This document shows, piece after piece, positions 1 to 9,876 of a stretch of 64,000 bases of DNA. The notes under the pieces are model-generated. The model made no database searches and was not told where the DNA came from. It worked only from the letters and a program-made list of their open reading frames with translations. This DNA is from Armillaria gallica. Lineage: Eukaryota > Basidiomycota > Agaricomycetes > Agaricales > Physalacriaceae. Location: positions 7,502,001 through 7,566,000 of the forward strand of contig JBANDB010000002.1 in NCBI GenBank assembly GCA_037576215.1, in the 5' to 3' direction. The position numbers and the translations under genes are program-made. How positions within the stretch are numbered: position 1 is the stretch's first letter; the number at the start of each line of letters is the position of its first letter.

Positions 1-1539
1 ATTCTTTGTGCCGAACAGAATAGTACGGACTGCGCCTGAAACATTGTAGAAAGGGAACGCGTAGCCGTATTTGTAGATGTGCGGGAGAACTTCAATGGGC
101 ATGAAGCACACCGCGACGTTGGCTGAAGAGAGTATGAGTCAGTTATGGAACCGGAAGGTTGGAGAGGTAAACGTACTGATGATCCAAGCGATCATGAAGA
201 ATGGCATATACTTGGGCGTCAAGAGCGTGATCATAGCCTCTTGTGCAAGCCCCACGGAGAGCATGCCAACGAAGTTGACCATCCAGAAAATCACGAAGCC
301 AGCAGAGCCGAATCTAGGTGAAAAGGTTAGAAGAGATAAAGTAGATAGTCTGGAGGCTCACTTTCTGTCAAAGTCGACTTGGAACGCGCGGCTGACAGTA
401 GAGTAGAAAAGGGAGATCACGAAGTAGAGCGCGAATGTCGAGACCAGGCGGACTTTGATAAGTGATTTGGTTGTGAGCTTCATTTCGACTCCGGAGGTCA
501 TACGGGCGGCTGAGCCGATGAGCTGGAGTGGCATGTGAGAATGGTGAACACAAACACAAAATATTGGACTTACGACGATAAAGAAGCACAAAACCAATAG
601 GTAGATCAGACCAACAAAGGTGATAGCACTCGCACTGTGGAAACGGTCAGAACATAGCTTGGATGTGGTAGAGGAAAACCTTACACAGGAACGTCGAATG
701 GCCGGAGATTGTCAATAGCGTAGCTGAGGGGCTGGGTGATTATTTGCGGGGCAGACTGCAGGATTGACGCGATGGACGAGGATGAGGAGGTAGCCAGTTG
801 CACGGCGAAGGTCTGAGCGAAGCCTTGAGAGACCGTGGCCATCGTCGTCGTGATGTAGGGACGGAGAAGTGAACGACTATGCACCATGAGCAAAGAGGGT
901 AAACAGGAAACCTGAACACTCACTATGCATTCTCGTTCCTAGCTTCTACGACGTAGACCGTAAGTGCCTGTGTCCCATTATATGACGAATCGATCGTCGA
1001 AGCAGCCGAAGTGAGGGTCGAGGTGGCGTTGGCGTGAACTGACAACATACACTGTTAAGATCAAGATCGAAGAGAAGAAAACCAAGGTACGCACTAACGA
1101 CAGCCACCCATGCTTTTTGCTCCACTATCCAGTGTCCCACTTCGTCCGGGCCCGAGAAATCGGACGCGGGCATTTGCTTCCAGGAAACCCTTGACGCGGC
1201 CGCGGTATCCGAAAGAAGTGCACTGGTGACCGTGCTACCGATACTGTTCCCATCAAAGTCCTAAAAGTCAACGGTCAGACGTGAAGAGGACGAAAACCAG
1301 AATCCGCTTACGACAACCCATCCAGGTAGTTTGTGATCTGGAATCTTCCATAGTGCACCCCAGTATATCGAGAAGATGGTGAACATGAGGATGACGATGG
1401 ACAAGCATCCTACAATCAAGCTCTTGATGTACGCTTTCCTCTGCACCGCTAGCTCCTTGTCGGTGAACTCGTTCGAGAAAAGTTTGGGAGCCTCAGGCTT
1501 CTCGTCGTGGACGGTAACGATGCTGGCGGTGTCGGACAT
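1..1539 (-). CDS. SNG1/DUF3533-family membrane protein, 5' part
   Basis: Spliced gene on the minus strand whose 3' end lies beyond the window. The start is the ATG at 1539 (MSDTASIVTVHDEK). Exon 1 gives a cytosolic N-terminus and a first membrane segment (SLIVGCLSIVILMFTIFSIY, about residues 41-60) followed by WGALWKIPDHKLPGW. Exon 2 begins after an acceptor at about 1261 (FDGNSIGSTV) and includes WIVEQKAWVAVV; exon 3 has HANATSTLTSAAST. Later exons at about 880-690, 650-480 and 440-1 give further hydrophobic spans (LIYLLVLCFFIVV, FVIFWMVNFVGML). One N-terminal membrane segment, a long outer loop and a C-terminal membrane bundle match the fungal SNG1/DUF3533 family, named for yeast nitrosoguanidine resistance and also linked to membrane-lipid asymmetry. 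Substrate is unknown. No stop is needed in the joined frame, so the gene is probably intact. Exon borders are approximate. Confidence 0.75.
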
Positions 1540-1559
1540 CTTTGGAATGAGCGGGGCTG

Positions 1560-2200
1560 AGAAGTGAGGAAAGGTAACGCATTCTCCACATCGCTTAAAT
1601 ATCCCTCAGCCAGCCGAGTCGGACAAAGAAGACTGATGTACCGTCGGTACGAGCGGCAATTATTTGACAACCCGATTGAACCCCGAGTCGGAGGAGTCAT
1701 CCAACAAAGGAAATCCTGACAAATGAATTTGCCGAATAGCCGGGAAAGGGTAATCGTGATTTTTCATTATTTTTGGGAGGCAGTCGAGCAAATCAGTAGA
1801 AACGGAGATATCGACGAAGTGGATGAAGAGGTGCACCCGTTTTTCTTGCGCGAAGTCAACCAATCATTTGCAAATTGAAATTGTAAGGGCCCGTGCGTTG
1901 ATAGTGGACACGAGGCAGAGCAAAACCGCCGAGATGCGGAGATGACGCTATGACACATTCGAACAGCTCTTCCCACGACTACTCGGTTTTAGCATCAATC
2001 ACAGATTCTGTCGCCGACTCGGAAGATGTACCTCGAGGTCTCCTTCCAAACCTGAATCAATTGTTCCTGAAGCTGTTCATTGTCCGGCCAAGGACAATCG
2101 TCATCCGAAATCGCCGTCAGCAAAATTGAGCTTGCCCTTACAAGCCAACGCTCCACTCTGCCAAGGACCACATTTCAGCTAGTCATTCCCTCATTCTTTT
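1560..2200. other. Intergenic, no gene recognised
   Basis: Only short overlapping open frames without family motifs are seen. The 5' part should contain the promoter of the SNG1-like gene that starts at 1539 on the minus strand. Confidence 0.4.
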
Positions 2201-2375
2201 CACTGAAAGAATGGCAAGGAATTGCTCGAGAAGAAAGAGGCAGAGCTTAGGACTGAGAACGTCCAACGTGGATGTCTAATGGGAAGAGAGCACGGATCGA
2301 ATGCACAACCAGGAACTGGTTTGCTAGATGGTGGCACGAACATCCTGATGCTGTCGTACTAGGGTTGCCGTATCT

Positions 2376-3140
2376 GTTTCAGGAAAAAGAGATGGGGCCA
2401 GGAATGTCGCAAGATCTGCGGGCGTGGGTGTTGCCGTAGCATGGGCCGTCTCTGGTGAGGTAGATTCGTCCCTCGCGGAAAGCGTAATATACCCGGAAGC
2501 TGTGAACCGTCATGGAGCAGGCTGCGCAGAATGGCGCTGGTCGATGATAGAGATGCCGTTGAGAAAGGAATTTCCACAGCTCATACCTCATGGGCTGTGG
2601 CGTACGAACAAGATGCTGAATGGATCACGTCTTCCGAAAATTGGCAGCCACTAATGGATGGGATCTACAACTTCCAGATTACTGCAAAGGACTGCCAACA
2701 GACTCGGAGCTATCGGGACCGGTCCGTCAGCAACCGTTTCATCAAGAGTAACCAAGTAGTGTACCTGTGTATCCTGTCACCAACAGCGGCGACGTATAGT
2801 ATCAGCCTTCTTGCATCGCTGTCGAGTTCGAGAGTGCCAGCGAGGCCTCCTTGAAGCGCCATGAAAGCACGGTTTGAATCCGTTTCTGGTTTCAATATAG
2901 CCGCCAGGATGTGAATACGAAGAAGTCGTCGTGGATTTCGCTGCTGGGGTAAACGATGGATTGCTGTGCCCGACCGATTGAGTACGACACAGATGTCTAA
3001 CCTCTGATAATCAGACTCACCACTACGCGCAAATTATCTGCAGCTGGAATTCAGCTTTTTCTTCGCGAAGAACCTCATTAAAGTCGCTCGGACTTCAATT
3101 CCGGAACCTCCATAGCACACATTCGCGCCCATAGTCCTCG
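2376..3140. other. Copy-A-specific sequence, no gene recognised
   Basis: Copy B has only short matching pieces here, around 7640-7677, so B probably lost most of it. Small open frames on both strands (for example 2710-2895 minus) show no motif and no splice support. Confidence 0.4.
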
Positions 3141-3890
3141 TAAAGTTCGTATTATTGTAATGGGCGATCTTGGGAGTCTCAGCGGAATACTTCCCTACAA
3201 GAGTAGTCGACCTCTGGTGGAGATGATGGTACTTGGCAATGAGAGTTTTTCAAGCGGTGATTTCCGCTTTCGGTGAAAGCACGTGCTTTTTCAAATCGAT
3301 GAATTTCCAATGTTGCCAGCCTGGGACCTTGCGCAGGCACACGCCACACACACCATCTTTTGCCGGGATCGCGAAGTGTCCCGCCAATGTTTTTTCCGAT
3401 TTAGGGCTTCAAATGTACCTTTGGCCCTAAAATATGCTAACCTGAGCCGTCTTAAGCCATCGCGGATGCACTAAATAATGCGGCTAACCAAATTCCGGCC
3501 ACCATGGAGGTCAAACTGTCGTGAAGTCGTAGCCCAAGTTCTATTAATTTGCCAATTAACGAGATGCTCCCAGATTCAACTTCAATCATCGCCCCCAGAG
3601 GTCCTAAAATACTATAACCGCGGACAAGCGGTGAACATTTTGGTGTAGAATATGCTATCTGTAGACAAAGACCTCGCCTGGGGCCTCAAATGTGCTAGCT
3701 TCCGGACAAACCTTGGCGGGAGCTTTTCGGGGCCTCCCGAAGTCCCACCACCGCCCGAATGCCCTCATAAGTATCGCGGGGCTCCGAGTCGACGACGACA
3801 GCTAAGCAACAAATATCGGTGACAGCTCTCACAAATTGACGCGGTCTGCTGGTAATTGCAAGCAAACAATCTCTTTGGATATTGAGGCAA

Positions 3891-3920
3891 ACGTAACCTG
3901 GGCCGAATTTACGTTACCTT
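3891..3920. promoter_or_regulatory. Conserved paired ACGTAACC/ACGTTACC block upstream of P450 A
   Basis: ACGTAACC and ACGTTACC lie 12 bp apart, about 470 bp before the start codon. The same pair at similar distance stands upstream of P450 B (9383-9413), inside a stretch better conserved than its surroundings. It is a candidate shared cis element; no binding factor is assigned. Confidence 0.3.
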
Positions 3921-4335
3921 ATACCACGTCAAGGTCAGATCTTATAGTAGACTCACCCTACTATTTACACGGATGAACAGATGCTCAAAACATTCCTGTT
4001 TCATAGCTATACACACATTCTGGATTACTCACTCGCAAATCCGGCGCCCGTTCACGTCGAGTTCGTACCACATCGAAGAGCCTTCCGGTTTGATGTGTCG
4101 TGGTACGAGAGTTTATTCGACAAGCTGAATGTGCTAATGAGATCCAGCGCTTCAGCTGCATTCTCCAGCATCGGGCTTAGCGTGGTTGTGGTGTCGCCAT
4201 TGACAGAAGGGTCAGGAACGTCGTTTCATACAGTCGTCATTGAACAGATAAGGCGAATTCTATTAGAAGTCACGCGCGCGGATGCTCTCCATTTTGGTTC
4301 CTCTTTGCTGCTGTTTGCCTTCTTCTAGTACGTGC

Positions 4336-4342
4336 TATAAAA
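4336..4342 (+). promoter_or_regulatory. TATA box of P450 A
   Basis: TATAAAA stands 38-44 bp before the ATG at 4380 and is preserved at the same spacing in copy B. This supports the chosen start. Confidence 0.6.
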
Positions 4343-4379
4343 CCCAGAAAGTAACCAGTAAACCAAAGAAGGGTCGACA

Positions 4380-6970
4380 ATGGCTGTCAGTGACCATCTA
4401 CCACCTGGACTTGCCTATCTATCCCAAGCTATTCCTCCCATTGCCATTCCATGCGCCGCTTTCTGGGCTATTCAAGACGCGTTTGGTCTCAATCTTCCAT
4501 TATGGCATTCCTTAGTCGTTCCAATGCTTCTATATCTTCTCTTCGTCCTGTCTCGCAGCTGGTTCAGAAGCCTAGCTATCCGAAAGGACGCCGCTGCACA
4601 GGGAACCCTTTTCGCGCCGAGTGTACAGGGAGGCAGTATCTCAATCTTGCGGCGCATCGTGCACAGTGTCAAGGATGGATATCCGGGTTTGTGATACTTT
4701 ACGGTTAGAGAAGTGGCTGACATGCACGTTATCAGATGAAGCATTTCATGAGTGGAGCGAAAAATACGGAAGCACTTTCTCTTTCACCGTCTTTTCTGAT
4801 ACGCGAGTAAGTGCATTGCCATTTAGTCGGTGGTAACCCGTTCAAATGACGACACTTTACACAAGGTGTTTACAATCGATCCAGAGCTTGTCAAGGTACG
4901 TCTTCACAAATGATCAGTGTCTATACCTTATCCTCATTCACATCTGTAGGTCATCCTGACGACTCAGTCTCAAAACTTTGAGAAAGGTTTGGCAGCCAGT
5001 AACTCATTGTCAAGTTTTAATAGTGTTTGAAGGTGCTTTTGCCTTTGCTGCTACAAAGTCTCTGCTTGGCGAAGGCATTTTTAATGTGGATGGTGAGATA
5101 TTTATTGGATACATGTCCTTGACGGCACCCACTGACCCTGTGATAGGTGACATGTGGAAGTAAGCTCGTCACCGCACAATACCTTCTTCTCCTGACCTTC
5201 TGTCAGGTTTCACCGGTCAATGACACGGCCCCTCTTTAACAAAAGTCGAATTTCAGACTTTGACAACTTTGAGAGACACGCTGTCAGCACGATAGCACTA
5301 ATCAAAGCAAGGTTGAGGGAGGGTTACCCCGTCAATTTTCAGGTCAGCTAATATCCTTTTCCAATTATCTGGAGCCGTTATCTCATGAAGAAATCCTAGG
5401 ACGTTGTCGCCCGCTTCACTCTGGATTCCGCTACGGAGTACCTCTTTGGAAAGGACGTCAATTCGATATCTGCGGGTCTTCCTTACCCGGCGGGATCGGG
5501 CAATGGGCGTTTCGTCGAGCACCCATCTAATGTTTTTGTCAAGGCGTTCGCGAAGGCGCAGGAGCAAGTCGTCGTCCGCTTCCACAGAGGGCAGTTCTGG
5601 CCACTCTGTGAATTCCGGGCGGATGAAGTAAAGCCACTGAGGCAAGTCGTTGATGATTTCATGCAGCCGACGCTCGCCGAGGCGCTGGACAGGAAGGCGA
5701 AAGGTGCCAAGCTTCAGAAAGATTTCGAGAGCATGTCCCTGTTGGACTGCCTTGTGGAGAGCACTGATGGTTTGTGTCTATCTCGGGTTGATACGCTATG
5801 TCCGGTTTTACAGACTTCTGCAGATACGAAGATCGTTCGAGATGAACTCGTCAATCTCTTGGCCGCTGGTCGAGATTCGGTATGTTCCTTGATATCAATA
5901 CGCTCAGACAAAGCTCAAGGAGGACACTAACGTAGGTCTCAGCTCTGCTAACTTTCGCAGTGTATATGATGTGTGAACATCCGGACATGGCTACTCGCTT
6001 ACGATCAGAGATTCTTGAAAAGGTCGGCAGCCGGAGACCCTCTTGCGAAGACATCCGTGAAATGAAATATCTGCGAGCATTTCTCGATGGTATGATGTTT
6101 GATTATATTCTGAATCATCAATGAACTGAGCTTTCCCTTCTAGAGACCTTACGGCTGTATCCGCCGGTGTATGTTAATCTTTTGCCTCTGATATGCGCAG
6201 CTGAATTTATCGACTTCCAGGCCAATGACCGCTCGGTATGCTATTCTTCCTGGTACTTGTTTCGTGAGACTCATCCTCATAACTAGCTTATCGAGAGCGG
6301 CAACCGCCCTTCCGAACAAAGGACGTGCGCCATATTATGTTCCAAGCAACACCGAGTCAGCGCTTCGTTCTGATTACCCTGCAAGGACTGTCTAATATGC
6401 TGCCACAGGGTGCTTTTTTCTACGTTCTTGATGAATCGTCGAACGGATTTGTGGGGACCAGACGGTAAGATAATTGCATTTACCTTTGCCAGCTCTGACA
6501 CCTCATCCCCCAGCTCTCGAGTTTGACCCGGACAGGTTCCTCGATAGTCGCCTGAACAAGTATCTGACTCCGAACCCATACATCTTCATTCCCTTCAACG
6601 CAGGTCCGAGAATTTGCCTTGGCCAACAGGTGTGGAAGCTCTCCAACTAAGATGGAAACGATTTGACTGTCTTTCACTAGTTCACTTACAATGAGGCGTC
6701 ATATTATCTTATTCGACTTTTGCAGATGTTTTCTTCTTTCAGTCTGGCTTTGGACACTCAGCCTGCTGAAGGTATTCCGCCGAAGACTTGGACTAGAGCT
6801 GCTGGTACGACCAAAGGCCGGGATAAGATCATGCTCGGGACGCATGTATTGTTGTACGCGAAGGTATGATTCAACGTTGGGCGTAGTCTTGAATTGATCT
6901 TGCTGTTTAGGGTGGTCTGTGGGTTAGGATGGAAGAAGCACAGGACGATTCACTGGAGACGAAGCTGTGA
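4380..6970 (+). CDS. Cytochrome P450 A (CYP63/CYP5037-like), 17 exons
   Basis: Microsomal heme monooxygenase. Joining about 17 exons gives roughly 580 residues, usual for the basidiomycete CYP63/CYP5037 group related to the CYP52 clan of fatty-acid and alkane hydroxylases. Start ATG 4380 ([14 protein letters not shown]) is followed by an N-terminal membrane anchor at about residues 15-60. Visible motifs: C-helix [13 protein letters not shown]-helix AGRDS, K-helix [16 protein letters not shown], and heme loop [12 protein letters not shown] with the cysteine ligand. The C-terminal exon reads [14 protein letters not shown] and the stop ends at 6970. All joined exons stay open, so the gene looks functional. 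The I-helix has Ser where Thr is usual. Neighbours are its tandem paralogue at 9877-12474 and three 2OG oxygenases. Substrate cannot be read from sequence. Confidence 0.88.
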
Positions 6971-7748
6971 CTGCCATCTGATTCTGACAAACGTTAATTT
7001 TGGTTTGGATGGACGCGCCCCGGAGAGACAGTTGGATTGTATTTAACTGAACACGACTGAGAGTACCAATATAACAATAATCCATCATGACTTGTTGGCA
7101 GAAGAGATATTTGAGAACTATCAACGATCATCAATCATATTATTTTAGAAAAAACAAAGAGCCGGCAATGATAGATAGTCTGATACCTACATGGAGTCTT
7201 TGTCTGCTTGTTGTCTGCAGTGAGCGTTTCAAAACTCATGCCCGCCCTCCCGATCTAGTAGTTCAGTACGACAGCCGGAGAGGAGAAGAATTTTTTATTA
7301 CTTAAATAACTTCGAGATAAATGAGAATTTTGAGGTAACGTCGAGATGAACCCATACACCGCGTTTGTACCGCGTCCGCACACATAGATCATGTGATTCC
7401 GCGCGCCATAGACTTAATTTTGAGCGACTTCGCTTCCAGCATCCAACAAGAACAATACGTCAATTGCAACTCACAGCTAGACAAGATGAAAGAGGCAGAG
7501 CTCGGGACTGAGAACGTCAAACGAGGATGTCTGATGGAAAGAGAGTACAATGTGAATGCACAATCAGGAACTGGTTTGCCAGATGGTAGCATGAACACCA
7601 TAATACTGTGGTACTGGGGTTGCAATATATAGATGTGAATAAGAACTCATCGCAGATATTTGCTGCAGTCCTCGAACAGCTCGTATTACTGTAATAGGCA
7701 GTCTTGAGAGTATAAGCGGAGTATCTCCCTACAAGAGTATTCGACCTC

Positions 7749-7754
7749 TGGTGG
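7749..7754. repeat. Left target-site duplication of LINE
   Basis: TGGTGG ends the left homology with copy A (cgacctctggtgg). The same hexamer at 8714-8719 starts the right homology (tggtggagatgatgg). Copy A has it once, at about 3215-3220. Confidence 0.55.
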
Positions 7755-8713
7755 TATTGGTACCGGCACGAGGTCCCAATGAGGAACGGCCGGGTCCACA
7801 GCCCTGCCATGGCGTGCCATGTGCTGTGGCCACAAGGACTCACGCCGTTTTAAGCACACTATTGAGTGCGTCTCGCGGATTAGAGTACATTCGTGGGGTT
7901 CAATAGAGACAAGGTGGACAGAGCAAGCGATGGACAGAATGTGATCAAGGGCAATATAAGGGAGCTTCACTATATACATGAAAAATATCATAAACATATT
8001 TAGCAAAGCGGCAAAGGACGCCCGCATCGTCTGCGTCCACAAACGTGCGCACGATATCAAGCCCAGATGGAGCCAATCGCAGGGCGGTTACTAGTGTACA
8101 CGCCGAAAGGGCGAAAATGTTAGAGAAGAATTCGCGCCGTAAGTCTTGCAGACTTTGTACGGCATCGCAATAGAGCAACACATGAATTTCATCCTCAACT
8201 TCTGTTTGACAGTAACAACATAAATGTTGAGCACGAGGAATGGGCGGCCGTCGGCGTTCAGACCATCGATACACCTCAATGGCAAGAGTATGGGACGAAG
8301 TCAACAATCGTACAACCGCTTTTCTATGGGCGGGGATTGGCACCTTCAAATAGGAGCGGAAACTGGACACTCTAGCTTTCTGGAGCGGAACATGGTGATC
8401 GAGTGGAGTGCAGTCTAATCTGTGGTGGAGGAGGGGAGTCTTGGCTGATGGTGCTAGGAACGAGTCGACATCTCTCAGGCATGAATGCATGATTGCTCAA
8501 TCGCAGTGATGACGTTATCAATGTCGACTGGAGACCAGCGTCGCAAGAGATCAATGCGGACGGGATGGGGAAGGGCGGCGCAAACCCGAGCGAGGTCACC
8601 AATCCAGGAGACTTTCCTTGTTCTAGCGAGAGTCATAGAATTGGCGAAGGCATATGATAAAAAGTGGTCGTTGGGAAGAGGTAAAGCATATTGCTAGTAA
8701 CGGAGGGCAAGCA
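7755..8713 (-). mobile_element. 5'-truncated non-LTR retrotransposon (LINE) remnant
   Basis: About 960 bp present in copy B and cleanly absent from the matching place in copy A. On the minus strand it encodes the C-terminal end of a LINE reverse transcriptase polyprotein: RLLTSSHTLAIEVYRW, then a zinc-binding motif C-x2-C ... H-x4-C (LCCYCQTEVEDEIHVLLYC), ending with a stop at 7945. Upstream codons (ALPLPNDHFLSYAF, KVSWIGDLARVC) are in a different frame from this part, so there is a frameshift near 8490. The polymerase core is missing, as expected for a 5'-truncated insertion. The hexamer TGGTGG repeated at both ends fits a target-site duplication. No poly(A) tail is evident. The insertion should be younger than the duplication. 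Confidence 0.7.
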
Positions 8714-8719
8714 TGGTGG
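8714..8719. repeat. Right target-site duplication of LINE
   Basis: Second copy of TGGTGG; from here similarity to copy A (from about 3215) resumes. Confidence 0.55.
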
Positions 8720-9382
8720 AGATGATGGCGTGTGTGGTACTCGGCAATGGGAGTTTTTCGGGCCGCTTTCGGTGAAAGCACGTGCCTTTTCAAATCGCAA
8801 TATTGCCGTGTTTTGCCGGGCACCCGAAGTCAGCCCCGCGAAGCTCCCGCCAATGATTTGTCAGATTTTGAGCTTCAAATGTACACATTTGGCCCTAAAA
8901 TATGCTGCCCGAGCCGTCCCGGACGTCCCGGATAATGCCACTAACCAACCATTGTCCTTGAAGGGTATTTTATCCATTTAACCTATGAGGTCAATTGCCG
9001 TTAGGTCGTCGTCCAAGTTCTATTGATTTGCCAATTAATGAGATGCCCCCAGGATTCAACTTCAATCACCGCCCCCAGTGGTCCTAAAATACGCAAACTG
9101 CGGACAAGCGGTGGAAATTTTTGGGTGTAGAATAGGTTATCTGCAAACAAAGATTTCGCCCTTTCGCCTTTGTGGGGCCTCAAATATGCTAACTTCCGGA
9201 CAAACCTTAGCAGGAGCTTGTCGGGGCTCCCACCACCGCCTGAATATCCTCGTAAGTATCGCGGGGCTCCGAGTCGACGACACCAGCTAAGCAACAAATA
9301 TCGGTGACAGCTCTCACAAAGTGACGCGGCCTGCTGACAAGCCTACGCTACACGCAATCAATCACTTTGAATATTGAGGCAA

Positions 9383-9413
9383 ACGTAACCTGGGGCCGAA
9401 TTTACGTTACCTT
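9383..9413. promoter_or_regulatory. Conserved paired ACGTAACC/ACGTTACC block upstream of P450 B
   Basis: Same paired octamers as at 3891-3920, with 13 bp between them, about 465 bp before the P450 B start. Confidence 0.3.
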
Positions 9414-9832
9414 ATACCACGTCAAGGTCAGATCTTATAGTAGACTTACTCTACTATTTACACGGATAAGCACATGCTCAAGACAAATTCCTGTTCCATG
9501 GCTATGCACGCATTCTGGATTACTCACTCGAAAATCGCGCCTGTTCACGTCGAATTCGTACCACATCGAAGGCTCTTCCGAGTTGACGTGCCATGGCGCG
9601 AGAGCTTACTTATTCGACAACTCAATATGCCGATCAGATCCTGCGTCTTCATTCAGCGCCCAGCTTAACATGTTCTTGGCGTTGCCATTGACTGACGGGT
9701 CAGAGACGTCATGTTTCACAATCATTACCCGTCATTGAACAGAAAAGGATTGAATTCTATTAGAGGTCACGCGCCCGGATGCTCTCCATTTTGGTTCCTC
9801 TTTGCTGCTGTTTGCTTTCTTCCAGTACGTGC

Positions 9833-9839
9833 TATAAAA
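9833..9839 (+). promoter_or_regulatory. TATA box of P450 B
   Basis: TATAAAA 38-44 bp before the ATG at 9877, identical in spacing to copy A. Confidence 0.6.
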
Positions 9840-9876
9840 CCCTGAAAGTAAACAGTAAACCAAAGAAGGGTCGACA

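Larger units (their letters stand above)
2200..7130 (+). repeat. Segmental duplication, copy A (with P450 A)
   Basis: Nearly the whole interval recurs at about 7440-12620 in the same orientation and order: a block at 2225-2375 (like 7480-7630), a block at 3140-3225 (like 7678-7754), the upstream region at 3230-4379 (like 8714-9876), the P450 gene and about 150 bp of 3' flank. The offset is close to 5.5 kb over the P450. Copy A keeps about 700 bp at 2376-3140 that is mostly missing from copy B, and lacks the LINE found in B. It is a tandem duplication with clear divergence in introns and flanks. Confidence 0.85.

Noticed and set aside
4282..4515. Alternative start for P450 A upstream of 4380
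   Set aside because: It is in another frame and lies before the TATA box; copy B supports the start at the equivalent of 4380.
7393..7632. 79-codon plus frame as a gene
   Set aside because: Too short, and the copy-A counterpart ends at a stop; kept only as a low-interest finding.
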